NCBI RefSeq assembly: GCF_000012985.1 | Contig: NC_007645.1 | Span: 3,812,501-3,876,500 of the forward strand | Direction: 5' to 3' | DNA length: 64,000 bases | Origin: Hahella chejuensis KCTC 2396 | GTDB lineage: Bacteria; Pseudomonadota; Gammaproteobacteria; Pseudomonadales; Oleiphilaceae | Part shown: piece by piece, positions 32,879 to 41,677 of the stretch | Layout of the letters: each line of letters starts with the position of its first letter | How positions within the stretch are numbered: the stretch's first letter is position 1 | Program-made: the position numbers and the translations under genes | Notes under the pieces: generated by a model | The model's database searches: none | What the model saw: only the letters and a program-made list of their open reading frames with translations | What the model was told of the DNA's origin: nothing

Positions 32879-35265
32879 CCAAAATCGCCGTGCTTGAACG
32901 CGCTCTCGCCCGGGAACGCGCCGCCCGTCATCAGGCGGAGCAGTTGCTGGAGTTGAAGGCCAGCGAACTATATGAGAGCCACCTGTTGTTAGAGGACGCC
33001 TTACAAAAAACCGCAGGCATGGTGCACTCCCTCGGCGACATGGTCAAAGATCGCACCAGGCAGTTGGAACTGGCTCGGGATGAGGCCATGGCCGCCAACA
33101 AAGCCAAGAGCCTGTTTATCGCCAACATGAGCCACGAAATTCGCACGCCCCTCAACGGAGTGATCGGCATGTTGCAGGCCATGATGCAGGGCGATCTGTC
33201 CCGCGAGCAGAAAGCGCGCGCAAAAACCGCCCTCACCTCCGGCAAACTGTTGCTGACGGTGATCAACGACCTGCTGGACTTCTCCAAGCTGGAAGCCGAC
33301 AAAGTCAATCTGGAGCGCATCCCTTTTTCACTCGGCCGCCTGCTGGACAGTTGTTTTCCAGTCGTGTGCAGCCAGGCGTCCGATAAAGGCCTGACCCTGA
33401 CGCTGACCCTGGCCGCCCATCTGCCCGATCAGATCATGGGCGATCCAACCCGACTCAAGCAGATCATCTGCAACCTTCTCTCCAACGCGGTAAAGTTCAC
33501 CAAGCGAGGAGAAGTGTCGTTGTACTGCTACCCGGTGGAGGACCGTCTTGTGTTCGGCGTGGCGGATACCGGCGTCGGTATTCCCGCAGACCGGCAACAA
33601 CAGATCTTCGAACCGTTCAGTCAGGCCGACGACTCCCATACCCGGCGCTACGGCGGCACCGGACTGGGCCTGTCCATCAGTTCCCGTCTGGTGGAGGCGA
33701 TGGGGGGACGCCTGAAGGTTCGCAGCGAACCTGGCGTCGGCGCCGACTTCTATTTCGCGTTGCCTTATCACTCCCTGTCCTTAGATGGGTCAACCCGGCA
33801 GCCGCCCTCCGCGCCCTGGGCGGACAAGCCCATTCTCTTGTTGGCGGAGGAGTCCATTACGCCGTTCCTGAAACGCGGCCTGCGCGAACTTGGCGTGGAC
33901 AACCTGGTTCCGTCCAGTTCTATGGAAGAGGCCCTGAGGGCTCTGGAAAGCGCCTGCCGCCCCTTCGATCTGATATTGATCCACCAACAGACTCCGCCAC
34001 TAAAAATTATGGAATGGCTACGCGATAAACACGGCGAGCAAAACCTTACCGCCATACGGGTTTTTGGCGCGCAAGTAGAGCTGGAGAGCGAAGCCGCGCT
34101 TTACTCCGAGTTGCGTTCGCCCATTCGTCCCCATGACTTATTCGTGCTGCTGCAAAACCACTATGTGGGCGAGAATTGCAGACTCTGTTGCCTGGATGAC
34201 GACTCCGACGATGACGACGAACAAAGCTGGTGGTTCGGCGGGTCCAGGGTGCTGCTGGCTGAAGACAACGTGATCAATCAGGAAGTAGCCATAGATCTGC
34301 TTGGCTCTGTCGGCGTCAAACCGGACGTGGTGGACAACGGGCTGTCCGCCGTGCACGCCGTACAGGGTAAAGACTACGACCTCATATTGATGGACGTGCA
34401 GATGCCGGAACTCAACGGCCTCGACGCCACCCGCGCTATCCGCGCTTTAGGCGGCCGCTTTGCGAATATTCCCATTCTGGCGATGACCGCCCATGCGCAA
34501 CAAAGCGACCGCGACCTGAGTCGCGACGCCGGCATGAACGGCCACATCGTCAAACCCTTCGCCGCCGAGGAACTGTTCGAAACCCTGAGCCATTGGTTGC
34601 GCAGTAAAACCCCGGCGCCCACGACGCGGGAAAGCGCCAATGCGGCGCCGGCCGGAGGCCACGACATTCCCTCCCTGCCCGGCCTCAACATCACAGAAGC
34701 CTTACAGCGTCTGGGAGGACGTTGGTCCCTGTTTCAACGCATTCTCAGCGGTTTCTATGAGAAGTGGTCGGACACCCCCGAGGAACTGCAAACCCTGACG
34801 AAACAGAACGCGCTCGGCGAAATCGCCATCATTACTCATGGCCTCAAAGGCAGTGGCGCGACTATTGGCGCGGAAGCACTGGGCAAAGCCGCCGGCGCGG
34901 TGGAAAGCGCCGCTCGCGCCGGCGACCAGAGCCAGACCCGCGACCTGATGGCGCGGTTGCTGCAAACGTTGGAGGAAGTACTGACGGGCTTGTCCCGCCT
35001 TGAGCAAAACGAAGCCGCTCCTGCGCCATCGATACTCAGCAAAGATCAACGCCCATTGCTGCCCCAGTTGCTGCAATTAAGAGACTATCTGGAAAGCGAC
35101 CTGGGACAGGCGCAGAAGTCTCTCGCCCAACTGCGCGCCTCCATCAGTGATCCGCCTCAGATCCGTATGTTGTCGGAATTGGAGGAGGCGCTGTTCCAAT
35201 TCGATATCGAGCTGGCTCAAACCCACTTATCCCAACTTATTCAAACCCAGGGTGAACCACAATGA
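32875..35265 (+). CDS. H-NOX-associated hybrid histidine kinase (HisKA-HATPase-REC-Hpt)
   Basis: 796 residues, no membrane segment. An N-terminal coiled coil (1-75) is followed by HisKA with phospho-His in NMSHEIRTPLNG (about 92) and HATPase (about 195-310) with NLLSNAVKFT, GVADTGVGIP and GGTGLGLSIS. A REC-like domain without clear phospho-Asp chemistry follows (about 320-435). A full REC domain has phospho-Asp in LILMDVQMPEL, and a C-terminal Hpt has its His in AIITHGLKGSGATIG. This architecture supports a cytoplasmic multistep phosphorelay gated by NO-bound H-NOX. It overlaps both neighbours by ATGA (32875 and 35262). Confidence 0.92.
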   Translation: MTKIAVLERALARERAARHQAEQLLELKASELYESHLLLEDALQKTAGMVHSLGDMVKDRTRQLELARDEAMAANKAKSLFIANMSHEIRTPLNGVIGMLQAMMQGDLSREQKARAKTALTSGKLLLTVINDLLDFSKLEADKVNLERIPFSLGRLLDSCFPVVCSQASDKGLTLTLTLAAHLPDQIMGDPTRLKQIICNLLSNAVKFTKRGEVSLYCYPVEDRLVFGVADTGVGIPADRQQQIFEPFSQADDSHTRRYGGTGLGLSISSRLVEAMGGRLKVRSEPGVGADFYFALPYHSLSLDGSTRQPPSAPWADKPILLLAEESITPFLKRGLRELGVDNLVPSSSMEEALRALESACRPFDLILIHQQTPPLKIMEWLRDKHGEQNLTAIRVFGAQVELESEAALYSELRSPIRPHDLFVLLQNHYVGENCRLCCLDDDSDDDDEQSWWFGGSRVLLAEDNVINQEVAIDLLGSVGVKPDVVDNGLSAVHAVQGKDYDLILMDVQMPELNGLDATRAIRALGGRFANIPILAMTAHAQQSDRDLSRDAGMNGHIVKPFAAEELFETLSHWLRSKTPAPTTRESANAAPAGGHDIPSLPGLNITEALQRLGGRWSLFQRILSGFYEKWSDTPEELQTLTKQNALGEIAIITHGLKGSGATIGAEALGKAAGAVESAARAGDQSQTRDLMARLLQTLEEVLTGLSRLEQNEAAPAPSILSKDQRPLLPQLLQLRDYLESDLGQAQKSLAQLRASISDPPQIRMLSELEEALFQFDIELAQTHLSQLIQTQGEPQ

Positions 35266-36383
35266 GCGACGAAAAGCCCCATGTGATGATCGTCGACGAT
35301 TCGCCGAATGATCTGCATTTCCTGCTGGAGAACCTGAAAGACGAATATGCGGTGCAAGCCGCCACCAGCGCCGCCAAAGCATTGCAGCTGGCGGAAAAAG
35401 ATCCACTGTTGGATGTGGTGTTGCTGGACGTGACCATGCCGGAAATGAACGGTTACGAATGTTGCCGGCGACTGAAGGCGAACCCCGCCACGCAACATAT
35501 TGAGGTCATCTTCGTCTCCGCCCACGACACGGTGGAGGAAAAGCTGGCGGGGTATGACGCCGGCGGCCGGGACTACTTGATCAAGCCTGCGCAACCGGAC
35601 GTGCTGCGCAAGAAAGTGCGCATGGCGATTCAGCAAATTCAACGCGCCAAAGCGGGCCAGGAGGCGCAGCAGGCGGCCATGTCCACCGCCATGACCGCCA
35701 TCACCGTCGCGGGCGAGCAAGGGGTGATTCTGGAATTCCTGCGCCGCAGTATGAAAGTTAACTCCCTCGCGGATCTGGCCGCCCTGATCATCGAGACGCT
35801 GGAGGAGTTTGACCTGCAGGGCACCGTACAGATCAATCTGGAGAACGAAAAAATCAGCCATAGCAGCAAGGGGTTTGTCTCCCCGCTGGAGTCTGAGCTG
35901 CTGCTCAGAGTCAAAGATCAGGAGCAACGCCTGCTGGAGTTCAACAAACGCTTACTGGTCAACATCCCGCCCTTCTCCCTGTTGGCGCCCAAAATGCCGG
36001 AGGACGAAGAAAAGAAAGGCCGCGCCCGCGACAACTTACTGCTGTTGCTGGAGTGCGCCGAGTTTCGACGCCAGGGGCTGGAGAACCAGATGCTGATCGC
36101 CCTGATAGAGGGTGTAATGAAGGACAGCCGCAATGCCCTGAAAGAGATCAACAACATTCGCGAGCGACAACATAAAACCGCCTTCCAGGTTCTGGAAGAG
36201 ACGCTGGATGAGCTGGTGATCTCCTACGACAGTCTGGCGTTGCTGGAAAGCCAGGAGGAGACTCTGACCAAAGTGGTTCGCAAAGGGCTGGAGCGCACCT
36301 TCAAGACCTACGAAGAAGTCACCGGACTGGATGATCAGTTAAAAGCCATCATCCAGCGCATGGAGAACTTCCGGGGAGCGTAA
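35262..36383 (+). CDS. Response regulator with uncharacterised C-terminal domain
   Basis: 373 residues. The REC domain (1-125) contains the acidic pair in IVDDSPND, phospho-Asp in VVLLDVTMPEMNG and the lysine in YLIKPAQP. Residues ~150-260 resemble a small regulatory or output domain that I cannot name. The C-terminal ~100 residues are helical, with repeated Glu/Leu heptads (ALKEINNIRERQHKTAF, VISYDSLALLESQEETL), probably a coiled coil. There is no DNA-binding, GGDEF, EAL or HD-GYP motif, so output may be through protein contacts. It is the third gene of the H-NOX operon and the likely acceptor of the Hpt phosphoryl group. Confidence 0.85.
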   Translation: MSDEKPHVMIVDDSPNDLHFLLENLKDEYAVQAATSAAKALQLAEKDPLLDVVLLDVTMPEMNGYECCRRLKANPATQHIEVIFVSAHDTVEEKLAGYDAGGRDYLIKPAQPDVLRKKVRMAIQQIQRAKAGQEAQQAAMSTAMTAITVAGEQGVILEFLRRSMKVNSLADLAALIIETLEEFDLQGTVQINLENEKISHSSKGFVSPLESELLLRVKDQEQRLLEFNKRLLVNIPPFSLLAPKMPEDEEKKGRARDNLLLLLECAEFRRQGLENQMLIALIEGVMKDSRNALKEINNIRERQHKTAFQVLEETLDELVISYDSLALLESQEETLTKVVRKGLERTFKTYEEVTGLDDQLKAIIQRMENFRGA

Positions 36384-36462
36384 TCGCTCTCTTGCTCCGG
36401 CGCCTGATGACGCATCCAGCCCTGCGGCGTCCCGGGGCGTCGCCGTCGCCAGATGCTGAAGG

Positions 36463-37569
36463 TCATCCCCGCTGGGCGCTGGCGGTGAGAGACGCTCCCA
36501 TATCCAGAACACACTGCGGTATGCGCTCCAGAGAGATTTCCCGGGTCACCGCGCCAATCTTGGCCGCTTCCTTCGGCATGCCGTAGACAATGCAGGAGCG
36601 CTCATCCTGACCAATGGTTAAAGCGCCGGCATTGCGCATTTCCAGCAATCCCTTGGCGCCGTCGTCGCCCATGCCGGTCATGATGACTCCTAAAGCGTTG
36701 CGTCCCGCCGCCTGGGCCACGGAACGAAACAGAACGTCGACGGAGGGCCGATGCCGGTTCACTGGCGGCCCGGACATGATCTCCACAAAATACTGCGCGC
36801 CACTGCGCCGCAACAGCATATGCTTGCCGCCGGGCGCAATCAGCGCACGCCCCGGCGCCACCTGATGGCCGCTTTCCGCCTCCAGAATTTCCAGCTCGCA
36901 GATGCTGTTCAGACGCTCAGCGAAAGCCGCGGTGAACTTTTCCGGCATATGCTGCACGATAACGATGCCAGGGCAATTACGGGGTAAACGGGTCAGAACG
37001 TACTCCAACGCCTGAGTGCCGCCGGTGGAAGTGCCTAACGCAGCGATTTTATTGGCGCCGGCGATGACGCCGCCTGTACGCAGGGGAATCACTGCGTCCG
37101 CGGAGAATTTGGCGGGGAGCGCCATGGACTGGGCAGACGCCGTCGCGGCGGGCATATTGCGCATGTTGGCCTTCGCCGCCGCCTTGATTTCCATGATCAG
37201 CTCGCCAGCGGCGCTCTCCAGATATTCCTTCACCCCTACCGCAGGCTTGGCCACCACCGCCACCGCACCGGCGGCCAGCGCTTTCATGCTGGTCTGCGCG
37301 CCCTTGCTGGTCAGGGTGGAGCACATCACCACCGGCGTGGGCCGTTCCGCCATCAGTTTTTTCAAAAAGGTGATGCCGTCCATGCGCGGCATCTCCACAT
37401 CCAGCACGATCACATCCGGCCACTGCTTGCTCATCCTCAATTGCGCGAAAATAGGGTCCGCCGCGGCGCCGATCACTTCGATATTTTTGTCCCGCTCCAG
37501 CACTTGTTGCAGCACCTGCCTGACCACAGCCGAGTCGTCCACCAGCAAGACCTTGATCTTAGCGTTCAT
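36463..37569 (-). CDS. cheB: Chemotaxis protein-glutamate methylesterase CheB
   Basis: About 368 residues from the ATG overlapping the CheD stop (ATGA at 37566-37569). The N-terminal REC domain has [11 protein letters not shown] and phospho-Asp in [13 protein letters not shown]. The methylesterase domain has the catalytic Ser in [12 protein letters not shown], His in [17 protein letters not shown] and Asp in [12 protein letters not shown]. CheB removes methyl groups from (and deamidates) receptor glutamates, opposing CheR and resetting receptor sensitivity. It is the last gene of the chemosensory operon and converges on the H-NOX operon. Confidence 0.96.
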   Translation of the reverse strand: MNAKIKVLLVDDSAVVRQVLQQVLERDKNIEVIGAAADPIFAQLRMSKQWPDVIVLDVEMPRMDGITFLKKLMAERPTPVVMCSTLTSKGAQTSMKALAAGAVAVVAKPAVGVKEYLESAAGELIMEIKAAAKANMRNMPAATASAQSMALPAKFSADAVIPLRTGGVIAGANKIAALGTSTGGTQALEYVLTRLPRNCPGIVIVQHMPEKFTAAFAERLNSICELEILEAESGHQVAPGRALIAPGGKHMLLRRSGAQYFVEIMSGPPVNRHRPSVDVLFRSVAQAAGRNALGVIMTGMGDDGAKGLLEMRNAGALTIGQDERSCIVYGMPKEAAKIGAVTREISLERIPQCVLDMGASLTASAQRG

Positions 37570-38525
37570 CGGCTTCCCTTCCTTAGCCACACATCGCCGC
37601 TCCAGACGTCGAACACCAGATTGCGATGCGCCCGACCGCCCAGGTCTTCGCCCACCAATCGAAATCCATGCTGTTTGAGCAGGCGATACGCCGCTTCAAT
37701 GTTTCGTTTGCTCACGTTGATTGAAGACCCTTCCAACATCGAACTGCCTCCGAATATTTTCACTTCATACTCCTGCGGTCGTGTGCGCTCCTTCCTTAAG
37801 GCGTCTACCAATAGTTGCATTGCTTCGTCCGCATAGCGTCCGTCCAATCCCTGGTTGGACGCCGCGCCGTTGCGTTGCGGAAGCATATAATGACACATGC
37901 CTCCCAGGCGCTTTTGGGGATGCCACAACACCACCGCCACACAGGAGCCAAGCAGCGTTTTCATGCGAGTGTCCGCGTCGGAGAAATACCATTCCCCCGG
38001 GTCCAGATAGACTTCCAGAATGTCCTGGGGCGCCTTGCCGGCGTCAATCATGCTGGGGGCGTCTTTCTGAATCCAGACATCCCCGTTCCAGACATCAAAC
38101 ACCAGATTGCCGCTGCCGTTGTGGTCCAGCGTCAGTTTGAAGCCAAAATCATGCAACAACTTTCCCGCCTCTTTCGCCGTCTTGTCCGCGTCGGGTCCGT
38201 CGAAGACGAACAGTTTCGCCTCAAAGCGTCGCGGCGTCGCGCCGGCGCGCACCATTTCCAACTGCAACAGACTCAGCGCCGCGTCCGCATAGGCTGGGTT
38301 CAGCGTACGCCCGCCGGGTTCGTCGGCGTTCATGCGCACATTCCTGAAATGACACATGCCCCCGAGTTTCAGATGCGGGTGCCACAGGGTGATGACGCCC
38401 CCTTCCCCCAGCAGACTGCGAATGCGGGTGTCCGCCTCCGCCAGGTACAACTCCCCTGCATCCAGGAAAATCTCCAGAGGCTCTTCAGGTTTGATGGTTA
38501 CGGTTTGCGATACACGGCGGGACAT
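37566..38525 (-). CDS. cheD: Duplicated CheD receptor glutamine deamidase, first half lacking the catalytic Cys
   Basis: 319 residues, twice the usual CheD length, with an obvious internal duplication. The C-terminal half has the intact active site: [20 protein letters not shown] with C195 and H212 (GMCHYMLP), plus [11 protein letters not shown] and SKRNIEAA. The N-terminal half reads [20 protein letters not shown], so the cysteine position (42) is glycine, although H59 is kept. Each half ends in NLVFDVW-x-GDVW. CheD deamidates receptor glutamines and in some bacteria binds CheC. The inactive half may serve for receptor docking or regulation. The gene overlaps CheR by 28 bases and CheB by 4. 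Confidence 0.93.
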   Translation of the reverse strand: MSRRVSQTVTIKPEEPLEIFLDAGELYLAEADTRIRSLLGEGGVITLWHPHLKLGGMCHFRNVRMNADEPGGRTLNPAYADAALSLLQLEMVRAGATPRRFEAKLFVFDGPDADKTAKEAGKLLHDFGFKLTLDHNGSGNLVFDVWNGDVWIQKDAPSMIDAGKAPQDILEVYLDPGEWYFSDADTRMKTLLGSCVAVVLWHPQKRLGGMCHYMLPQRNGAASNQGLDGRYADEAMQLLVDALRKERTRPQEYEVKIFGGSSMLEGSSINVSKRNIEAAYRLLKQHGFRLVGEDLGGRAHRNLVFDVWSGDVWLRKGSR

Positions 38526-39337
38526 ATCTGCTCAAGTTGTTCCGTCACGCCATTCAGACTTTCCGACCGGCCGATGAACAAATGACCGCCTTTGTGCAAA
38601 TGTTGTATCAATTTGGCGATCAGTTGACGCTTGGTGTCAGCCTGAAAATAGATCATGACATTGCGTAAAAAAATCACGTCGAACTGCCCCACGTTGGGCA
38701 GTGTGGCGTTTAAGTTAAGATTTCTGAATTGCACGGCGCCGCGCAGTTTTTTGTTCACCAACAGATTGCCCTCCTCCGGCCCCACCCCTTTCAGGCAATA
38801 GCGCTTCAGATAGTTCGGCGGCATGTGTTGCGCCCGCTGCAGGGAATAGCATCCGCGCTTGGCGTGGGTGAGCACATCGGTGGAAATGTCGGTGGCGAGA
38901 ATTTCCCAGTTCGCCTGCCCCAGCGCATCGTCCAGCAGCATAGCGATACTGTAGGGCTCTTCTCCCGTGGAGCAGGCTGCGCTCCACACCCGGAACGCCC
39001 GTCCGCGCGCGCGTTGCGGGAGAATATGTCGCTGCATGTAATCAAAGTGCTGGGGCTCGCGAAAGAAGTAGGTTTCGTTGGTGGTTAACAAATTCAGCGC
39101 AATCTGGCGCTCTTCCGCATCGGCGTCGACCAACTTCAGGTAATCGCCATAGCTCTGCAGATTGTGCGCTTGCAGGCGTTTGGCGAGGCGACCGGTGACC
39201 AGATTTTTTTTGGCGTCGGTCAAAAAGATGCCTGCCGCGTCATGCACGAAACGTTTGACGATGGCGAAGTCCCTGTCGCCGATCCGATAGAGCTCGGACT
39301 TCGGCCCAGCGTTTTCGCTAGCGACGTTTTTGACCAT
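38498..39337 (-). CDS. cheR: Chemotaxis protein methyltransferase CheR
   Basis: 279 residues. The N-terminal helical domain (to about 90) is followed by the SAM-binding methyltransferase domain with FRVWSAACSTGEEPYSIAML, ILATDISTDVLTHAK and FDVIFLRNVMIYF, the classical CheR motifs. It uses S-adenosylmethionine to methylate receptor glutamates. It overlaps CheW by one base (39337) and CheD by 28 bases, consistent with a tightly coupled operon. No C-terminal pentapeptide-binding TPR extension is present. Confidence 0.96.
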   Translation of the reverse strand: MVKNVASENAGPKSELYRIGDRDFAIVKRFVHDAAGIFLTDAKKNLVTGRLAKRLQAHNLQSYGDYLKLVDADAEERQIALNLLTTNETYFFREPQHFDYMQRHILPQRARGRAFRVWSAACSTGEEPYSIAMLLDDALGQANWEILATDISTDVLTHAKRGCYSLQRAQHMPPNYLKRYCLKGVGPEEGNLLVNKKLRGAVQFRNLNLNATLPNVGQFDVIFLRNVMIYFQADTKRQLIAKLIQHLHKGGHLFIGRSESLNGVTEQLEQICPAVYRKP

Positions 39338-39849
39338 CAGGCGACGCTCTCCTGCAGGACCTCCGTCAAGTGAGTGATTTCATCCACGGACAGCACTCGG
39401 TCAATATCCATGACAATGACAAAGCGGTCATCAGACTTCCACATGCCCTGAATGAAATCCACCCGGATCTTGGCGCCGAACGCCGGCGGGGGCTGAATGT
39501 TGACCATGGGGATATCGATAACCGCACTCACGCTGTCCACGATCACGCCCATGTCCTGGTTTTCTTCTCCCGAGCCAACCTCCACGATGATAATGCAGGT
39601 GCGCCGGGTCACCTCCCTTTCGGTTTTGCCGAAACGACAGCCCAAATCAATCACCGGCACCACCCGACCGCGCAGGTTGATCACCCCGCGGATAAACTGC
39701 GGCAAAGTGGGAATCGGCGTGATGCCGCCATACTCAATAATTTCCTTCACTCCCAGCAGGGGAATCGCATACATGTCCCCGCTCTGCATAAAAGTGAGGT
39801 ACTGTTCGCTGTCCGCAGGCTGGGCGCTGGTTTCCAATGCCTGAGCCAT
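39337..39849 (-). CDS. cheW: Chemotaxis coupling protein CheW
   Basis: 170 residues. The CheW fold motifs are visible: YLTFMQSGDMYAIPLLGVKE, ITPIPTLPQFIRGVINLRGR, VVPVIDLGCRFG and VIVDSVSAVIDI. CheW links methyl-accepting receptors to CheA in the cytoplasmic array. The gene lies 30 bp downstream of the receptor gene and overlaps cheR, keeping adaptor, receptor and methyltransferase in one transcript. Confidence 0.95.
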   Translation of the reverse strand: MAQALETSAQPADSEQYLTFMQSGDMYAIPLLGVKEIIEYGGITPIPTLPQFIRGVINLRGRVVPVIDLGCRFGKTEREVTRRTCIIIVEVGSGEENQDMGVIVDSVSAVIDIPMVNIQPPPAFGAKIRVDFIQGMWKSDDRFVIVMDIDRVLSVDEITHLTEVLQESVA

Positions 39850-39879
39850 ATTCGCCTCCTTATTGACGCAGGGTTACGG

Positions 39880-41535
39880 TTAAAAACGGATGAAGTGCGC
39901 TTCGTCCGGCTCCGCCGCTTCCGCCGCTGGCTTGCTGACCACCCGCAAAGGCTTGACCTTGGCGGATTTTGGGGTCACAGCCTCTCTCTGCGCCGGCGCT
40001 CTCGCCGCGCTGGAAATGCTGTCGCCGAGCTTGAAGAACGCCATGATGTGCTGCAGTTGCTGCGCCTGGCTGCTCAACTCTTCCGCCGTCGCCGCCAGCT
40101 CTTCACTGGAGGAAGCGTTGCTTTGCGTCACTTGGCTGACCTGGGTCATGGCGGTGTTGACTTGCGCCACGCCGCTGGCCTGTTCAGAACTGGCGGCGGC
40201 GATTTCCTGCACCAGGCTGGCGGTTTTCACAATGGAGGGAACCAGTTCATCCAGCAAGGAGCCCGCCCGTTCGGCGCGGTCGACACTGTTGTCGGCGAGA
40301 TTACTGATCTCCTGCGCGGCGGTCTGGCTGCGCTCCGCCAGTTTGCGTACTTCCGCCGCCACCACAGCGAAGCCTTTGCCGTGCTCGCCCGCCCGCGCCG
40401 CTTCGATAGCGGCGTTCAAGGCCAGCAAATTGGTCTGATAGGCGATGTCGTCAATGATTTTGATTTTGCCGGCGATGTCGCGCATGGCGGTGACGGTCGC
40501 CTGCACCGCCTGTCCGCCTTCCTGGGCTTCCTGCGACGATTTAGTGGCGATGTCCTCGGTGACTTGCGCGTTTTCGGTGTTTTGCGAAATGCTGGCGTTC
40601 ATCTCCTCCATGGACGCTGTAGTCTCTTCAACGCTGGCCGCCTGTTCGCTGGCGGCCTGGGATAGCGACTGCGCCGTGGAGCTGACTTCCTCACTGGCGG
40701 AGGACAGGTTGTCCGCGGAGCTGCGCACGTCGCTGATGATATCAGTGAATTTCTCCACCATTTGCAACATGGCCGCCAGCACCTGCCCGGTTTCATCCCG
40801 GCTGTTGACGTTAACGCTTACGTTCAAATCGCCTTCTGATAAGCGGTAGGCCACATCCGCGGCGTGTCCGAGCGGACGCGATATGGCGCGAGAGATAATG
40901 AAGCCTAATAGCAGACCCAGTACGGCGGCGACGCCGATCACCGACAGCATCAACGTTTTGCTGGTGGCGTAGAGCTCATCGTTGGATTTGGAAGTGGACT
41001 CCGCATTTTTTTCGATCACCTTCACCAGCTCAGTCATTAGGTTATCCAACGCATCTGCTTTGGGGCGCAACGTCGTCATGGCGAAGTCAACAGATTCGCG
41101 ATTGGACATCAGGCTCTCCTGTCTGACGATGTTCAACAGACGGTCCCGCAGCGGAACGAACTCCTGATAGGCGCGATCGAGATCTTTGTACAAACGTTTC
41201 GATTCTTCCGTTTCAGCAATGCTTTTGGAAATACTCAACTCCGTTTGCATGGCGGAGTCGAACTCCTGCACCGAACGCATGAAGGCTTCGCGCTCCTCCA
41301 TCGTGCTGGCCAGCATCAAATTGCGCAAAGCGCGGCTCTGGTTGAGAAGCTGGATGTTGGCTTCCTTGACGTGAGAAATGCCCAAAGTATCGCGTTGATA
41401 CATCTTGGTGTCGGACTCGTTGATTTTTCCCATGTTGGAGATTCCGAGATACCCCACCACCGCTATCAGCACAAGCATCAGCAGAAAGGAGCCTATCAGC
41501 TTTACGGAGACTTTCAGATTATTAAACCAACCCAT
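39880..41535 (-). CDS. Methyl-accepting chemotaxis protein
   Basis: 551 residues. TM1 at about 11-30 ([20 protein letters not shown]) and TM2 at about 188-208 ([19 protein letters not shown]) flank a four-helix periplasmic sensor of about 155 residues. HAMP follows, then the long signalling coiled coil with the conserved tip [20 protein letters not shown] and [18 protein letters not shown]. The C-terminus has no CheR-docking pentapeptide (ends DEAHFIRF). The ligand is unknown; the 4HB-type sensor suggests small molecules. It is encoded inside the operon with cheA/W/R/D/B and is probably its dedicated receptor. Confidence 0.95.
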   Translation of the reverse strand: MGWFNNLKVSVKLIGSFLLMLVLIAVVGYLGISNMGKINESDTKMYQRDTLGISHVKEANIQLLNQSRALRNLMLASTMEEREAFMRSVQEFDSAMQTELSISKSIAETEESKRLYKDLDRAYQEFVPLRDRLLNIVRQESLMSNRESVDFAMTTLRPKADALDNLMTELVKVIEKNAESTSKSNDELYATSKTLMLSVIGVAAVLGLLLGFIISRAISRPLGHAADVAYRLSEGDLNVSVNVNSRDETGQVLAAMLQMVEKFTDIISDVRSSADNLSSASEEVSSTAQSLSQAASEQAASVEETTASMEEMNASISQNTENAQVTEDIATKSSQEAQEGGQAVQATVTAMRDIAGKIKIIDDIAYQTNLLALNAAIEAARAGEHGKGFAVVAAEVRKLAERSQTAAQEISNLADNSVDRAERAGSLLDELVPSIVKTASLVQEIAAASSEQASGVAQVNTAMTQVSQVTQSNASSSEELAATAEELSSQAQQLQHIMAFFKLGDSISSAARAPAQREAVTPKSAKVKPLRVVSKPAAEAAEPDEAHFIRF

Positions 41536-41566
41536 GATCCCTCTCCCATGTTTCCAGTGTTTCTCT

Positions 41567-41608
41567 CTATGCGACGTTGGCTATGCGACGCTGGCTATGT
41601 GGCGCTGG
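41567..41608. repeat. 14-bp tandem repeat, three copies
   Basis: CTATGCGACGTTGG, CTATGCGACGCTGG and CTATGTGGCGCTGG in direct succession, between cheA and the MCP gene. Not coding. It lies in the short transcribed spacer upstream of the receptor gene. Confidence 0.8.
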
Positions 41609-41677
41609 CGGTCCTGGCTTTGTTACGGACTTTCAGTCAATGAATTCGTCCCATCGCTCATGCAAGCCATTGCGGCG

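Noticed and set aside
39370-40665. 431-codon + strand ORF opposite the CheW and receptor genes
   Set aside because: Antisense shadow; the minus-strand frames encode unmistakable CheW and MCP signatures.
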